The notes below the pieces were generated by a model, which searched no databases, was not told the DNA's origin, and saw only the letters and a list, made by a program, of their open reading frames with translations. Source: Thiemannella venezuelensis (GTDB lineage Bacteria; Actinomycetota; Actinomycetes; Streptosporangiales; Streptosporangiaceae). From it: a DNA stretch of 64,000 bases. Position 1 is the stretch's first letter. The number at the start of each line of letters is the position of its first letter. Positions 17,770 to 26,560 of the stretch are shown here, piece after piece. The position numbers and the translations under genes are program-made. The stretch is taken from NCBI RefSeq assembly GCF_014203605.1, contig NZ_JACHJJ010000019.1, forward strand, positions 117,997 through 181,996. Reading direction: 5' to 3'.

Positions 17770-18515
17770 GCGGCCGTGCCGCCTACGAGAGGATCCCCGT
17801 GCTCAACCCCAAGATCCTCACCTCCGAGCAGCTGCGGGCGGCGGCCCCCGACCTGGCCGTCTCCCCGTTCGGCTCCCTCTTCACCGGGGACAGGGCCGGC
17901 ACCCGGCAGGAGCTTCACAAGGCGGGGCTGCCGACGTACGTGAGCGCGGCGGACTGCCCGGACGCGAACGAGGCCCGGCTGACCCCGTTCGACCTGCTGT
18001 TCCGGGACTACGAGAACATGGGCCGGATCTTCGGGGTCGAGGACCGGGCCGCCGCGCTCGTCGCGGAGCAGCGGGCCGTGGTCGAGGCGGCGGCGGACGC
18101 CGGGAGGAAGGCGGCCGGGAAACCCTCGATCGTCTGGTTGTACTCGATGTTCAACGGCGTCCCCTACGTCGCCGGCGACGGGGGCATGCCCAGCGCGATG
18201 AGCAGGCTCCTCGGGGCCGAGAACGCCTTCGACGACGTCGGCGAGCTGTGGCCGGAGGTGTCATGGGAGGAGGTCGCCGAGCGGGACCCCGACGTCATCG
18301 TGATCGGCGACCTGTCGGAGCGCGGCAGGCCCGGGGACTCCGCCGAGGAGAAGATCGCGATGATGCGGGAGAACCCGCTCGCCGCCAAGCTGACGGCGGT
18401 GCGGGAGGGTCGTTTCATCGAGGTCCCGGGCGTGGAGCTGGACCCGTCGGTGCGGACCGTGAACACCCTGCGGCTGGTCGCCGACGGGCTGGAGCGGCTC
18501 GGCCATGCCCGCTGA
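17770..18515 (+). pseudogene. Siderophore ABC transporter substrate-binding protein, 5' end missing
   Basis: The frame begins abruptly inside the TroA/FecB-type fold with AAYERIPVLNPK and then continues normally for about 240 residues to the stop, including SPFGSLF, the long connecting helix and VADGLERLG. The signal peptide, lipobox and roughly the first 100 residues are absent. A GTG at 17799 could start a shortened protein, but it could not be exported. The stop overlaps the permease start by 11 bp, showing that it once was the first gene of a normal uptake operon. Confidence 0.75.
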
Positions 18516-19281
18516 GCCCACCGGCCCCGCGCGTCGGACCGGCGGGGCGCCGGGGGCGCTGTTCCTCCTCGGCCTCGCGGCCCTGGCCGTGTCCGTGGCG
18601 GTCTCGGTGCGGATCGGCAGCAGCGCGGTGACCTACTCCGACCTCGCCCGGGCGCTGGGCCTGCGCCTGGGGCTGGCGGCCGAGCCGCTGCCGCCCCTGC
18701 TCGACTCGCTCATCTGGGATCTGCGGCTGCCGCGGGTGCTCCTGGCCGCCCTGGTGGGGGCGGCCCTGGCCGTCTGCGGGGCCGCACTGCAGGCGGTGAC
18801 CCGCAACGCCCTCGCCGACCCCTACCTGCTGGGCGTGTCCTCCGGGGCGTCGGCCGGCGCCGTGACCGTGGTCGTCCTGGGCGCGGGCGCGGTGGGACTG
18901 GCGGCGGTCTGGCTGCACGCGACTGCGCTCGACGGGTTCTCCTTCGGCGCCGACACCGCGACGTCCCTGGGGGTCGACGTGCGGGTGACGCGGCTGGTCC
19001 TGCTGATCGCCACCGCCCTGCTGACCTCGGTGGCCGTGGCGTCGGTGGGGGCCGTCGGATTCGTCGGCCTGATCGTGCCGCACGGCGTGCGGTTCCTGGT
19101 CGGGCCGCTGCACCGGACCCTGCTGCCGTTCACGGCACTGGCCGGCGGGATCTTCCTGGTCTGGGCCGACGCCCTGGCGCGGATCGCGTTCGCGCCCCGG
19201 GAGGTGCCCGTCGGAGTGTTCACCGCCCTGGCCGGCGTCCCGCTGTTCCTCCTGGTCCTGCGCAGGCGGGGTGAGCTGTGA
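18505..19281 (+). CDS. FecCD-type siderophore permease with an internal deletion
   Basis: 258 residues, where about 330-350 are usual. The N-terminal part (LPRVLLAALVGAALAVCGA, then NALADPYLLGVSSGAS) and the C-terminal part (GFVGLIVPHGVRFLVG to the end) are well conserved, but they are joined after VVVLGAGAVG so that about 85 residues, some two to three helices, are lost. The frame is kept. A functional channel is unlikely. The end overlaps the ATPase start (GTGA). Confidence 0.75.
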   Translation: MPAEPTGPARRTGGAPGALFLLGLAALAVSVAVSVRIGSSAVTYSDLARALGLRLGLAAEPLPPLLDSLIWDLRLPRVLLAALVGAALAVCGAALQAVTRNALADPYLLGVSSGASAGAVTVVVLGAGAVGLAAVWLHATALDGFSFGADTATSLGVDVRVTRLVLLIATALLTSVAVASVGAVGFVGLIVPHGVRFLVGPLHRTLLPFTALAGGIFLVWADALARIAFAPREVPVGVFTALAGVPLFLLVLRRRGEL

Positions 19282-20069
19282 GGATCACGATCGAGAATCT
19301 GCGCTGGGCCGCGGCGGGCAGGGACATCGTCAGGGGCGTCGACCTGGAGATCGGGTCCGGCGAGACGGTCGGCCTGCTCGGTCCCAACGGCTCCGGCAAG
19401 TCGTCGCTGCTGCGCTGCGTCGCGGGGATGAGGACGCCGTCGGCGGGTGCGGTCCGCTACGAAGGGCAGGACATCCGCGGCTGGAGCGCCCGCCGGATCG
19501 CCCGGCACACGGCCTTCGTGGCGCAGGCCGCCGAGACGGAGAGCGACCTGCGGCTCGGCGACGTCGTCTCCCTCGGGCGCACGCCGTTCCGGGACCGGTG
19601 GCGGGGGCCGAGCCGCACCGACCACGCGGTCGTCGAGGCGGCGCTCGCCCGGCTGGGCCTCACCCACCTGAGGGACAGGGACTGGAAGACGCTGTCGGGC
19701 GGCGAGCGCCAGCGGGCCCACATCGCGCGGGCCCTGGCGCAGCAGCCCCGGTGCATCCTGCTGGACGAGCCGACCAACCACCTGGACGTGCGGCACCGCT
19801 TCGAGCTGATGGACCTGCTGGCCGGCACGGACCAGACCGTGCTCGTCGCGCTGCACGACCTCTCCCTGGCCGCCAGGTACTGCGACCGGCTGGTCCTGAT
19901 GGAGCGGGGCGCGCCCGTCGCGTCCGGCACGCCCCGGGACGTGCTCACCCCCGAGCGGCTGCGGGACGTCTTCGGGATCGACGCCGAGACCGGCCGGGAC
20001 GGCCGGGGCAACCTCACCGTCACCTGCTACGGGAGTGCGCCCCTGCACCCCGTCGCCGGGTCCGCGTAG
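19278..20069 (+). CDS. Siderophore ABC transporter ATPase (FecE-like)
   Basis: 263-residue ATPase of the iron-siderophore/cobalamin importer class, apparently intact: GPNGSGKSS (Walker A), LSGGERQR, CILLDEP (Walker B), H-loop ALHDLSLA. Coupled to the permease through a GTGA overlap. As its permease and binding protein are damaged, it is either a leftover or serves another importer. Confidence 0.88.
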   Translation: MRITIENLRWAAAGRDIVRGVDLEIGSGETVGLLGPNGSGKSSLLRCVAGMRTPSAGAVRYEGQDIRGWSARRIARHTAFVAQAAETESDLRLGDVVSLGRTPFRDRWRGPSRTDHAVVEAALARLGLTHLRDRDWKTLSGGERQRAHIARALAQQPRCILLDEPTNHLDVRHRFELMDLLAGTDQTVLVALHDLSLAARYCDRLVLMERGAPVASGTPRDVLTPERLRDVFGIDAETGRDGRGNLTVTCYGSAPLHPVAGSA

Positions 20070-20100
20070 GACCGCTCAGGGCCGCGGGCGACCGGAGTGG

Positions 20101-20304
20101 TCAGGGGGTGCGGCGGCGGATGCCGTACTCGCGGCGCATCTCGGCCACGGCGTCCAGGATCTCGTCCTGGGTCCTGAGCAGCTTCGCCTCCGCCTCCTCG
20201 GTCCGCCCCTCGGCGGCCAGGCGGCGGTTGCCGGTCCGGTGGCCCATCCGGCGCTTCGCCCGGGCCTTCAGCTCACGCAGGTTGAGTTTCTCCATGAGGC
20301 TCAC
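20101..20304 (-). CDS. Small CsbD-like stress protein
   Basis: 67 residues, highly charged. The segment ARAKRRMGHRTGNRRLAAEGRT resembles the CsbD family pattern of an alternating basic helix followed by GN-x-L-x-AEG. The GTG at 20304 follows GGGTAGG; an internal ATG four codons later is the alternative. CsbD proteins are general-stress proteins of unknown mechanism; the match rests on the pattern only. Confidence 0.55.
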   Translation of the reverse strand: MSLMEKLNLRELKARAKRRMGHRTGNRRLAAEGRTEEAEAKLLRTQDEILDAVAEMRREYGIRRRTP

Positions 20305-20403
20305 GGTTCCTACCCTTTCATCAGGATGAACCGTCATCTGCCCGAAAAACTGCTGGTCATGTCTCCGGGCGTCCCCGGGCCGGCGGCACCGGCCGTTCCG
20401 GCC

Positions 20404-21093
20404 TCAGTCGAGTTCGGGCACGTCGGAGTCGTACTCGGCGTCGCCCTCCTCGGCCCGGCGGAGTTTGACGTCCTCGACCCAGGCGGCGGCGAACCGGCGG
20501 ATCTCCCCGATCCGCTCCTCGTCCAGGCCGTACGCCTCGAACTCCTCGTCGGCGATGAGGTCGACGAACTCCAGCCGCATCACCAGCTCGGCGAGGGAGA
20601 ACTCCTCGTTGTGCAGGCGGCCGAGGCGCTCCAGCTCGCGGAAGCCGTACAGCTCCGAGACGGCGGCGACGTCGATGACGTCGCGGGCGAGGCTGCGCTC
20701 GTGCAGGGCCCGCATCTTGAGCCCGACCGCGTCCTCCAGTCCGATGACGGAGAGGTCCCCGACGAGGACGGGCCCGTGCTGCAGGGCCTCCCGCATCAGG
20801 TCGAACTCGCAGCTCTGCCCGTTCACCGGGTCGGTGACGACCATGCGGCCCATGCGGGGCGTCACCGCGTGCAGGGTGACCTCCAGCCCCGCTCTCCGGA
20901 AGGTCTCGGCCATGCCGTCCGCGACCTCCGGCAGCGGTGTCTCGGCCGCCGTCGCGAAGTCGAGGTCCCTGCTCGGCCGGTCGGTGAGACCGTGCATCCG
21001 CATGGCGTGGCCTCCCGCCAGCACCAGGCCGAACCGGTCGCAGGCGGGCAGTGCGATCTGCAGGATCCGCTCCTGGAACGGCGGGAATCCCAT
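20404..21093 (-). CDS. AbiEii/MNT-like nucleotidyltransferase
   Basis: 229 residues with a polymerase-beta type nucleotidyltransferase core near the N-terminus: LAGGHAMRMHG followed by RPSRDLDFAT, which gives the GG and DxD metal-binding motif of AbiEii/AbiGii toxins. The C-terminal half is helical and acidic. Its ATG overlaps the stop of the gene above by one base, a tight toxin-antitoxin-like arrangement. Toxicity is inferred from family and layout. Confidence 0.75.
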   Translation of the reverse strand: MGFPPFQERILQIALPACDRFGLVLAGGHAMRMHGLTDRPSRDLDFATAAETPLPEVADGMAETFRRAGLEVTLHAVTPRMGRMVVTDPVNGQSCEFDLMREALQHGPVLVGDLSVIGLEDAVGLKMRALHERSLARDVIDVAAVSELYGFRELERLGRLHNEEFSLAELVMRLEFVDLIADEEFEAYGLDEERIGEIRRFAAAWVEDVKLRRAEEGDAEYDSDVPELD

Positions 21094-21410
21094 CACGTCC
21101 CCAGCGCGGAGATCTTGTCCTCCCAGGCCTTCCGGTAGCTCCGGCCGAGCCCTCTGCGGAGCAGCGGCCAGTCGGCGACCAGGAGGTCCGCGTTCAGGTA
21201 CAGCTCGACGTCGGCACGCCCCCCGCCGGTGATGACCGTCCGGTACAGGCTCATCCGGAGCCGCCGGTCGGCCAGGTCGAACTCGGTCAGACCGGACCAG
21301 GCGAGGTGAGGCGGGAGTGCCACCTTTCCCGTCGCGGGGCCTCGCAGGTCCGCGAGGGAGGCGGGGACCCGCCGGCCCACGTCCTCCCAGCGGGACAGGA
21401 GTGTGCTCAC
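21093..21410 (-). CDS. Small protein coupled to the AbiEii-like nucleotidyltransferase
   Basis: 105 residues, no recognised domain. It begins LSRWEDVGRRVPASLADL and contains a mostly beta middle with RLRMSLYRTVIT and a conserved-looking ADVELYLNADLL. It is the upstream gene, as antitoxins usually are, and ends in a TGATG junction with the nucleotidyltransferase. It has no visible winged helix like AbiEi. GTG at 21410 with GGAG upstream. Confidence 0.6.
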   Translation of the reverse strand: MSTLLSRWEDVGRRVPASLADLRGPATGKVALPPHLAWSGLTEFDLADRRLRMSLYRTVITGGGRADVELYLNADLLVADWPLLRRGLGRSYRKAWEDKISALGT

Positions 21411-21459
21411 GCACTCCAGTATGCCCTCCGGTCGCCGGATCCGGCAGCTCGCCCGCCCG

Positions 21460-22239
21460 TCACCGGCGGGTGCGCAGCCGGGTGGAGGGGAGGTCGTGGC
21501 GGCCGGACACGAACTCCTGGAAGGCGATCTTGGCGCGGATGACCGGGCGGCGCCAGCGCTCCTCACGGCGGATCGCGCGGGCCATCCGGCCGGGCCGGGG
21601 GCGGCGGGACCCGGGGGCGAAGAACCAGTGGGCCCAGGGCGAGCCGGGGCGGGCCAGCCGGAGCGCGCCGGGGACCAGCAGGATCGGGACGAACAGGCCG
21701 ACCAGGCCGGTCCAGATCTTGCCCTTGAGCAGGGTGACGACCGCGAGCAGGAGGTTGACCACGATGAGCCCGGCCGCCAGCCAGGCGCCCTCCGGGGTGC
21801 CGTCGGGGTCCTCCCAGCCCAGCGGGCGCAGGCCGAGCAGGAGCAGGCCGGTGACCGCGATCGCGACGAACACCGCGTCGACCGAGGTGCGGCCCTCCTC
21901 CTCCCAGTAAACGTCGTGCAGGTGCAGGATCAGCGCGAACTCGTCGAGGATCAGGGCCGCCCCGACGCCGAAGACGGCGGCCGTCACGGCGTACCAGCCC
22001 TGGGAGACGCCCGAGACCAGCAGCCCGGCCACGCCGCCGAGCAGGCTCAGCACCACGCCGAACACCACGTGGTGGATGTGCATCTCACCGACGTTGACGT
22101 TGCGGAACCAGCCGACCTTCGCGCGGATGAGCCGGACGTTGATGCGGGTGAAGACGAAGGCGAGGATCAGCGCGACGAAGAAGCAGAACAGCGGCAGCCG
22201 TCCTGTGTCCATGATGCGTTGCCGGAACCAGTCCCCCAT
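21460..22239 (-). CDS. Polytopic membrane protein with conserved histidine motifs
   Basis: 259 residues with about six hydrophobic segments. Two histidine-containing motifs stand out: GEMHIHHVVFG at the edge of helix 2 and DEFALILHLHDVYW after helix 3; the C-terminal 50 residues are basic and cytoplasmic. Similar proteins are widespread and unnamed in actinobacteria as far as I recognise. The histidines could bind metal or heme, which is inference. ATG at 22239 gives a natural start. Confidence 0.7.
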   Translation of the reverse strand: MGDWFRQRIMDTGRLPLFCFFVALILAFVFTRINVRLIRAKVGWFRNVNVGEMHIHHVVFGVVLSLLGGVAGLLVSGVSQGWYAVTAAVFGVGAALILDEFALILHLHDVYWEEEGRTSVDAVFVAIAVTGLLLLGLRPLGWEDPDGTPEGAWLAAGLIVVNLLLAVVTLLKGKIWTGLVGLFVPILLVPGALRLARPGSPWAHWFFAPGSRRPRPGRMARAIRREERWRRPVIRAKIAFQEFVSGRHDLPSTRLRTRR

Positions 22240-22276
22240 GCCCGTCGAGCCTATGCGAGCCGGCCCTCCGATCAGG

Positions 22277-23008
22277 TCAGGCGAGGAAGCCGCGCAGGAG
22301 CGCGGCGGTGCCCTCCAGGTGCTCGGCCACCGCGTGGCGGGCGGCGTCCGGGTCCCCGGCGAGGATCGCGGTCACGATCGCCTCGTGCTGGACGGCGGCG
22401 TGCTCGATGTTGCGCTGGAGCACCGGGATGGCGTTGAGCAGGTCGGTGACCCGCAGCCGGGCGTCGGCGCAGGTGGCGGCGAGCAGGGAGGAGCCGGTCA
22501 GCTCGGCGATGGACAGGTGGAAGGCGGTGTCCAGGCGGCGGTAGTCGTCCGGGCCCGCGGAGTTGGCCTCCGCCAGGCGGCGGCGGAGCGTCTCCCGCCG
22601 CTCCCCGGTCAGCTCCCCGGCCTGCGCGGCGGCGGCCAGCACCTGGGCCGCGCCGCACTCGACGGCCAGCCGGAAGGTGAGCGCGTCGGCCAGCTCGCCG
22701 GTGCCCATGTCGGCCACGGCCCGCCGCAGGTCCCCGCTCCGGGGCGGGGGCGGGGCGTAGGTGACGAACGCCCCGCCGTACCTGCCGCGCCGCACCTCCA
22801 GGTAGCCCGCCTCCTGCAGCGCGCGGATCGCCTCGCGCAGGGTGACGCGGCTGATGCCGAGCCGTACGGCGAGCTCCCGCTCCGGTGGCAGCTTCTCGGC
22901 GACGACCCCGAGCTTGATGGCCTGCAGCAGCCGCTCCACGGTCTCCTCGAAGGCGTTGCCCGCCCGGACCGGCCGCAGCACGGCCGACAGTCGTGCCGAC
23001 TCGTCCAC
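22277..23008 (-). CDS. GntR family regulator, FadR subfamily
   Basis: 243 residues: winged helix at about 15-85 (LPPERELAVRLGISRVTLREAIRAL) and an all-helical FCD ligand domain at 100-235 with metal-binding histidines in DTAFHLSIAEL, VQHEAIV and AVAEHLEG. The GTG at 23008 follows AAGGGGAG. It is divergent from the gamma-glutamylation operon at 23098 and is its probable regulator. No clear operator palindrome could be assigned in the 89-bp gap. Confidence 0.9.
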   Translation of the reverse strand: MDESARLSAVLRPVRAGNAFEETVERLLQAIKLGVVAEKLPPERELAVRLGISRVTLREAIRALQEAGYLEVRRGRYGGAFVTYAPPPPRSGDLRRAVADMGTGELADALTFRLAVECGAAQVLAAAAQAGELTGERRETLRRRLAEANSAGPDDYRRLDTAFHLSIAELTGSSLLAATCADARLRVTDLLNAIPVLQRNIEHAAVQHEAIVTAILAGDPDAARHAVAEHLEGTAALLRGFLA

Positions 23009-23097
23009 TGTCTCCCCTTGAGGCTCTTGACAACTCCAACCCTGGTGCACCTCAATGGTCTGACACTAGCCCAATAAGACTCCGGCGAGGAGGGCGC

Positions 23098-24441
23098 GTG
23101 GATCTCGGCGAGCTTCGCGACGAGGTGGCGGCGGGACGGATCGACACGGTGCTGCTGGCGGTCGCCGACATGCAGGGGCGGTTGCAGGGCAAACGCCTGT
23201 CGGCGCGCTACTTCCTGGAGGAGGTGGCCGAGCACGCCGCGGAGGGCTGCAGCTACCTGCTCGCGGTGGACGTGGACATGAACACGGTGGACGGCTACGC
23301 CATGTCGTCGTGGGATCGCGGGTACGGGGACTTCGTGATGCGTCCCGACCTGTCCACCCTGCGCCGCGTGCCCTGGCAGGAGGGCACGGCCATGCTCATG
23401 GCCGACCTGGTCTGGGAGGACGGCACGGACGTGGCGGCCTCGCCCCGGCAGATCCTGCGCGGCCAGCTCGCCCGGCTGGCCGAGCGCGGCTGGCTGGCGT
23501 GCGCCGGGACCGAGCTGGAGTTCGTGGTCTACAACGACACCTACGAGGAGGCCTGGCGCAGGGGCTACCGCGACCTGACCCCGGCCAACCTCTACAACGT
23601 CGACTACTCCCTGCTGGGCACCGCCCGGGTCGAGCCGCTGCTGCGCCGGATCCGGCTCGGCATGGAGGGCGCCGGGATGTACGTCGAGTCGGCCAAGGGC
23701 GAGTGCAACCTCGGCCAGCACGAGATCGCCTTCCGCTTCGCCGAGGCCCTGACGAGCTGCGACAACCACTCCGTCTACAAGAACGGGGCCAAGGAGATCG
23801 CCGCCCAGGAGGGCATGTCGATCACCTTCATGGCCAAGCCGAACCAGCGGGAGGGCAACTCCTGCCACATCCACCTCTCGCTCAGGACCCCCGGCGGGGA
23901 GCCGGTGATGGCCGGCGACGGGCCGCACGGGCTCTCCGAGACCGGGCGCCGCTTCATCGCCGGGCAGCTCGCCTGCCTGCGCGAGCTGACCCTGCTGCAC
24001 GCCCCGAACGTCAACTCCTACAAGCGGTACGTGCCGGGCAGCTTCGCCCCCACCGCGGTCAAGTGGGGCGTGGACAACCGGACCTGCGCGATGCGCCTGG
24101 TCGGGCACGGGCCGTCGCTGCGGATCGAGAACCGGGTGCCCGGCGGCGACGTCAACCCCTACCTCGCGGTCGCGGCGATGGTCGCCGCGGGGCTGTACGG
24201 GATCGAGAACGGGCTGGAGCTGGAGGAGGCGTTCACCGGCAACGCCTACGCCTCGGACGCCGGCACCGTCCCGCACACCCTGCGCGACGCGCTGGAGCTG
24301 TGGGAGGGCTCGGAGGTCGCCCGGGAGACCTTCGGCGAGGACGTCGTGGCGCACTACGCCAACAACGCCCGGGTCGAGCTGGCCGCCTTCGACGCGGCGG
24401 TCACCGACTGGGAGCTGACGCGCGGATTCGAGCGGATGTGA
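23098..24441 (+). CDS. Glutamine synthetase-like gamma-glutamylamine ligase (GlnA3/GlnA4/PuuA-type)
   Basis: 447 residues with the glutamine synthetase fold. It opens with VADMQGRLQGKRL, typical of the non-canonical GlnA3/GlnA4 group rather than GlnA, and has the ATP/Glu site motifs GTELEFVVY, KGECNLGQHEIAFR, NSCHIHLSL and NRTCAMRLVG. It would ligate glutamate to an amine (putrescine, ethanolamine or another) with ATP. The GTG at 23098 has GAGGAGGG upstream. Its partners downstream (aldehyde dehydrogenase, PuuD-like hydrolase) fit a gamma-glutamylated intermediate pathway. Confidence 0.88.
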   Translation: MDLGELRDEVAAGRIDTVLLAVADMQGRLQGKRLSARYFLEEVAEHAAEGCSYLLAVDVDMNTVDGYAMSSWDRGYGDFVMRPDLSTLRRVPWQEGTAMLMADLVWEDGTDVAASPRQILRGQLARLAERGWLACAGTELEFVVYNDTYEEAWRRGYRDLTPANLYNVDYSLLGTARVEPLLRRIRLGMEGAGMYVESAKGECNLGQHEIAFRFAEALTSCDNHSVYKNGAKEIAAQEGMSITFMAKPNQREGNSCHIHLSLRTPGGEPVMAGDGPHGLSETGRRFIAGQLACLRELTLLHAPNVNSYKRYVPGSFAPTAVKWGVDNRTCAMRLVGHGPSLRIENRVPGGDVNPYLAVAAMVAAGLYGIENGLELEEAFTGNAYASDAGTVPHTLRDALELWEGSEVARETFGEDVVAHYANNARVELAAFDAAVTDWELTRGFERM

Positions 24442-24443
24442 GC

Positions 24444-25787
24444 ATGAAGATCGTCAATCCGGCGACCGAGGAGGTCGTCGCCGAGGTGGAGGCCGCCGAC
24501 GCGGCCGAGGTGGACCGCGCGGTGGCGCGGGCCAGGGCGGCGTTCACCGCCTGGCGGAAGGTGGCGCCCGGCGACCGCGCCCGGCTGCTGCGCCGGTTCG
24601 CGGCGCTGGTGGACGCCCGTGCGGCGGAGCTGGCCGCCCTGGAGACCGCCAACGCGGGCCACACGGCCGGCAACGCCCGCTGGGAGGCGGGCAACGTCCG
24701 CGACGTGCTGGACTTCTACGCCGGCGCGCCCGAGCGCGACCACGGCAAGCAGATCCCGGTGCCCGGCGGGCTGGACGTCACGTTCGCCGAGCCGCTGGGC
24801 GTGGTCGGCGTGATCGTGCCGTGGAACTTCCCGATGGTCATCATGACCTGGGGGGTCGCCCCGGCGCTGGCGGCGGGCAACACGGTGGTCGTCAAGCCCG
24901 CCGAGCAGACGCCGCTGACCGCGCTGCGCCTGGCCGAGCTGGCTCTGGAGGCGGGCATCCCCGAGGGCGTGCTCCAGGTGGTGCCGGGCGAGGGCGAGAC
25001 GGCGGGCGCCCGGCTCGTCGGGCACCCGGACGTCGCGAAGATCGTGTTCACCGGCTCGACCGAGGTGGGCAAGCAGATCGCCGCGACGTGCGCCGGGCAG
25101 GTCAAGCGGCTCACCCTGGAGCTCGGCGGCAAGAGCGCCAACCTCGTCTTCGCCGACGCCGACCTCGCGAAGGCCGCCGCCACGGCGCCGTACGCGGTCT
25201 TCGACAACGCGGGCCAGGACTGCTGCGCGCGCTCCCGGATCCTGGTGGAGCGTTCCGTCTACGACGAGTTCATGGAGCGGCTCTCGGAGGCGGTGCTCGG
25301 CGTGAAGGTCGGCGACCCGCTCGACGAGGCCGTCGAGATGGGCCCGCTGATCAGCGCCGCGCACCGGGACCGGGTGGCGTCCTTCGTCACCGGCACGCCG
25401 TACCTGCAGGGCTCGTGCCCGTCCGGGCCGGGTTTCTGGTTCCCGCCGACGGTGCTGACCCCGGAGGTGACCGACCCGGCGTTCACCGAGGAGATCTTCG
25501 GCCCGGTGGTGTCGGTGGCGCCGTTCGACGGGGAGGCGGAGGCCGTACGGCTCGCCAACGACACCCGCTACGGCCTGAGCGGGTCGATCTGGACCCGCGA
25601 CGTCGGGCGGGCGCTGCGGGTGGCGCGGGCCGTCGAGGCGGGGAACCTGAGCGTGAACTCCCACTCGTCGGTGCGCTACTGGACCCCGTTCGGCGGTTTC
25701 AAGCAGTCGGGACTCGGCCGCGAACTGGGCCCCGACGCCCTGTCGGCGTTCACCGAGACCAAGAACGTCTTCATTTCGGAGGAGTGA
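24444..25787 (+). CDS. Aldehyde dehydrogenase (PuuC/betaine-type)
   Basis: 447 residues, NAD(P)-dependent. Motifs: PWNFPMVI, FTGSTEVG, catalytic-base Glu226 in LELGGKS and catalytic Cys260 in FDNAGQDC. Slightly shorter than the usual 480, mainly in the loop before GFWFPPTVL. It starts two bases after the ligase stop codon. It probably oxidises the gamma-glutamyl-aminoaldehyde to the acid. Confidence 0.92.
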   Translation: MKIVNPATEEVVAEVEAADAAEVDRAVARARAAFTAWRKVAPGDRARLLRRFAALVDARAAELAALETANAGHTAGNARWEAGNVRDVLDFYAGAPERDHGKQIPVPGGLDVTFAEPLGVVGVIVPWNFPMVIMTWGVAPALAAGNTVVVKPAEQTPLTALRLAELALEAGIPEGVLQVVPGEGETAGARLVGHPDVAKIVFTGSTEVGKQIAATCAGQVKRLTLELGGKSANLVFADADLAKAAATAPYAVFDNAGQDCCARSRILVERSVYDEFMERLSEAVLGVKVGDPLDEAVEMGPLISAAHRDRVASFVTGTPYLQGSCPSGPGFWFPPTVLTPEVTDPAFTEEIFGPVVSVAPFDGEAEAVRLANDTRYGLSGSIWTRDVGRALRVARAVEAGNLSVNSHSSVRYWTPFGGFKQSGLGRELGPDALSAFTETKNVFISEE

Positions 25788-25793
25788 GGGGCA

Positions 25794-26558
25794 ATGCAGC
25801 GTCTGCAGGACCGGGTGGCCGTCATCACCGGGGCGGGCAGCGGGATCGGCCTGGCCACCGCGCACCGCTTCGCCCGGGAGGGCGCCAGGGTGGTGTGCGC
25901 CGACGTCGACGAGACGGCCGGGGCGAAGGCCGCCGCCGAGGTGGGCGGCCTGTTCGTGAAGGCGGACGTCACCAGCGAGGACGACGTCGCCCGGATGTAC
26001 CAGGCGGCCTTCGACGCCTACGGCGGCGTGGACATCGCCTTCAACAACGCGGGCATCTCCCCGCCGGACGACGACTCCATCCTGGAGACCGGCATCGACG
26101 CCTGGCGCCGGGTCCAGGAGGTCAACCTGACCAGCGTCTACCTGTGCTGCAAGCACGTGATCCCCTACATGCGGCGGCAGGGCAGGGGGTCGATCATCAA
26201 CACCGCCTCGTTCGTGGCGGTGATGGGCTCGGCGACCTCCCAGATCTCCTACACCGCCTCCAAGGGCGGGGTGCTGGCGATGTCCCGGGAGCTGGGCGTG
26301 CAGTTCGCCCGGGAGGGCATCCGGGTCAACGCGCTCTGCCCGGGACCGGTGAACACGCCGCTGCTGCAGGAGCTGTTCGCCAAGGACCCGGAGCGGGCCC
26401 AGCGCCGCCTGGTGCACATCCCGCTCGGCCGGTTCGCCGAGGCGTCCGAGATCGCCGCCGCGGTGGCGTTCCTCGCCTCCGACGACGCGAGCTTCATCAC
26501 CGGCTCGGAGTTCCTGGTGGACGGGGGCATCTCCGGCGCCTACGTCACCCCCCTGTAG
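25794..26558 (+). CDS. Short-chain dehydrogenase/reductase of the gamma-glutamylation operon
   Basis: 254-residue classical SDR with TGAGSGIG, NNAG, a catalytic serine in NTASFV and YTASK. Located 6 bp after the aldehyde dehydrogenase. In an operon with a gamma-glutamyl ligase and no amine oxidase, it may oxidise a hydroxyl (for instance of gamma-glutamylethanolamide) to the aldehyde. That assignment is inference. Confidence 0.9.
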   Translation: MQRLQDRVAVITGAGSGIGLATAHRFAREGARVVCADVDETAGAKAAAEVGGLFVKADVTSEDDVARMYQAAFDAYGGVDIAFNNAGISPPDDDSILETGIDAWRRVQEVNLTSVYLCCKHVIPYMRRQGRGSIINTASFVAVMGSATSQISYTASKGGVLAMSRELGVQFAREGIRVNALCPGPVNTPLLQELFAKDPERAQRRLVHIPLGRFAEASEIAAAVAFLASDDASFITGSEFLVDGGISGAYVTPL

Positions 26559-26560
26559 CC

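Noticed and set aside
23008..23098. GntR/FadR operator in the divergent gap
   Set aside because: TGGTC-like half sites are present but no convincing palindrome; only a TTGACA without matching -10 is seen.
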